A stretch of DNA of 64,000 nucleotides. Source: Schistosoma mansoni (lineage: Eukaryota > Platyhelminthes > Trematoda > Strigeidida > Schistosomatidae). The stretch is from the NCBI RefSeq assembly GCF_000237925.1, contig NW_017386007.1:558001-622000 (forward strand), given 5' to 3'. A program made the translations under genes and the position numbers. The notes beneath the pieces were generated by a model. The model was not told the origin of the DNA. It made no database searches and saw only the letters and a program-made list of their open reading frames with translations. This document shows, piece by piece, positions 63,831 through 64,000 of this stretch (position 1 is the stretch's first letter; each line of letters starts with the position of its first letter).

Positions 63831-64000
63831 CCCCTAATTAACTATATTCATTCTTTAATATCATTTTCAATTTATTTGAAACAGTCACCGAGATAAATAA
63901 TAAATGCATTATGGACATGGTATACATTCATTCATTATTCAATGATCAGGCGATCCTAAATTTTTTATGAAAGTCAAATATTTTCAAAGTAGAAGTTGTA

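Overview
This window looks like a piece of a blood-fluke (Schistosoma) genome. Four things point there: tRNA-derived SINEs carrying hammerhead ribozymes of the schistosome Sm-alpha type, Merlin DNA transposons, RTE- and CR1-type LINEs, and host genes whose first introns are 29-37 nt while the later ones are kilobases long. The species cannot be fixed from sequence alone. Three host genes can be read, and most of the remaining DNA is layered mobile elements.

Host genes. (1) 21519-29035, minus: a six-exon NSRP1 (nuclear speckle splicing regulator, DUF2040 family) of 346 aa, assembled here from conserved blocks and phase-compatible splice sites. (2) 33497-42083, plus: a complete five-exon ARL3 small GTPase body (183 aa without the initiator Met). 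Its first conserved codon is Gly2, directly after a splice acceptor, so the start Met must come from an upstream exon or from the spliced leader, whose last three bases are AUG in schistosomes. (3) 52781-57061, plus: an intronless 1426-aa protocadherin with about seven cadherin repeats, one membrane helix and a 270-aa tail. NSRP1 and ARL3 are head to head, separated by a decayed CR1-type LINE (about 29.2-32.7 kb). A possible terminal exon of another gene lies at 1747-1807.

Mobile landscape. Three hammerhead SINE groups are present. SINE-A is Sm-alpha-like. SINE-B is the dominant repeat, with more than 20 copies. SINE-C has one copy, at 38.3 kb. Several A and B copies are inverted fold-back chimeras. 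Two unrelated retroposons (called D and E here) share the same roughly 60-bp 3' tail and have clear 11-13 bp target duplications. RTE 3' ends all finish in GTAA units; one is followed by an almost perfect 1.1-kb (GTAA)n array. A chimera with an RTE tail occurs twice. Three solo LTRs with perfect 5-bp target duplications lie between 7.2 and 10.9 kb. Three Merlin elements cluster at 41.1-45.2 kb; one holds telomere-like repeats and another holds a nested SINE.

Regions. 1-21.5 kb: intergenic, repeats only apart from the exon candidate. 21.5-29.0 kb: NSRP1, with repeats filling its two large introns. 29.0-33.5 kb: LINE plus ARL3 upstream DNA. 33.5-42.1 kb: ARL3. 42.1-52.8 kb: Merlin, SINEs and retroposon E, then a 102-bp minisatellite just upstream of the protocadherin. 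57.1-64 kb: repeats with two 200-N assembly gaps whose edges share 130 bp, which suggests a scaffolding problem.
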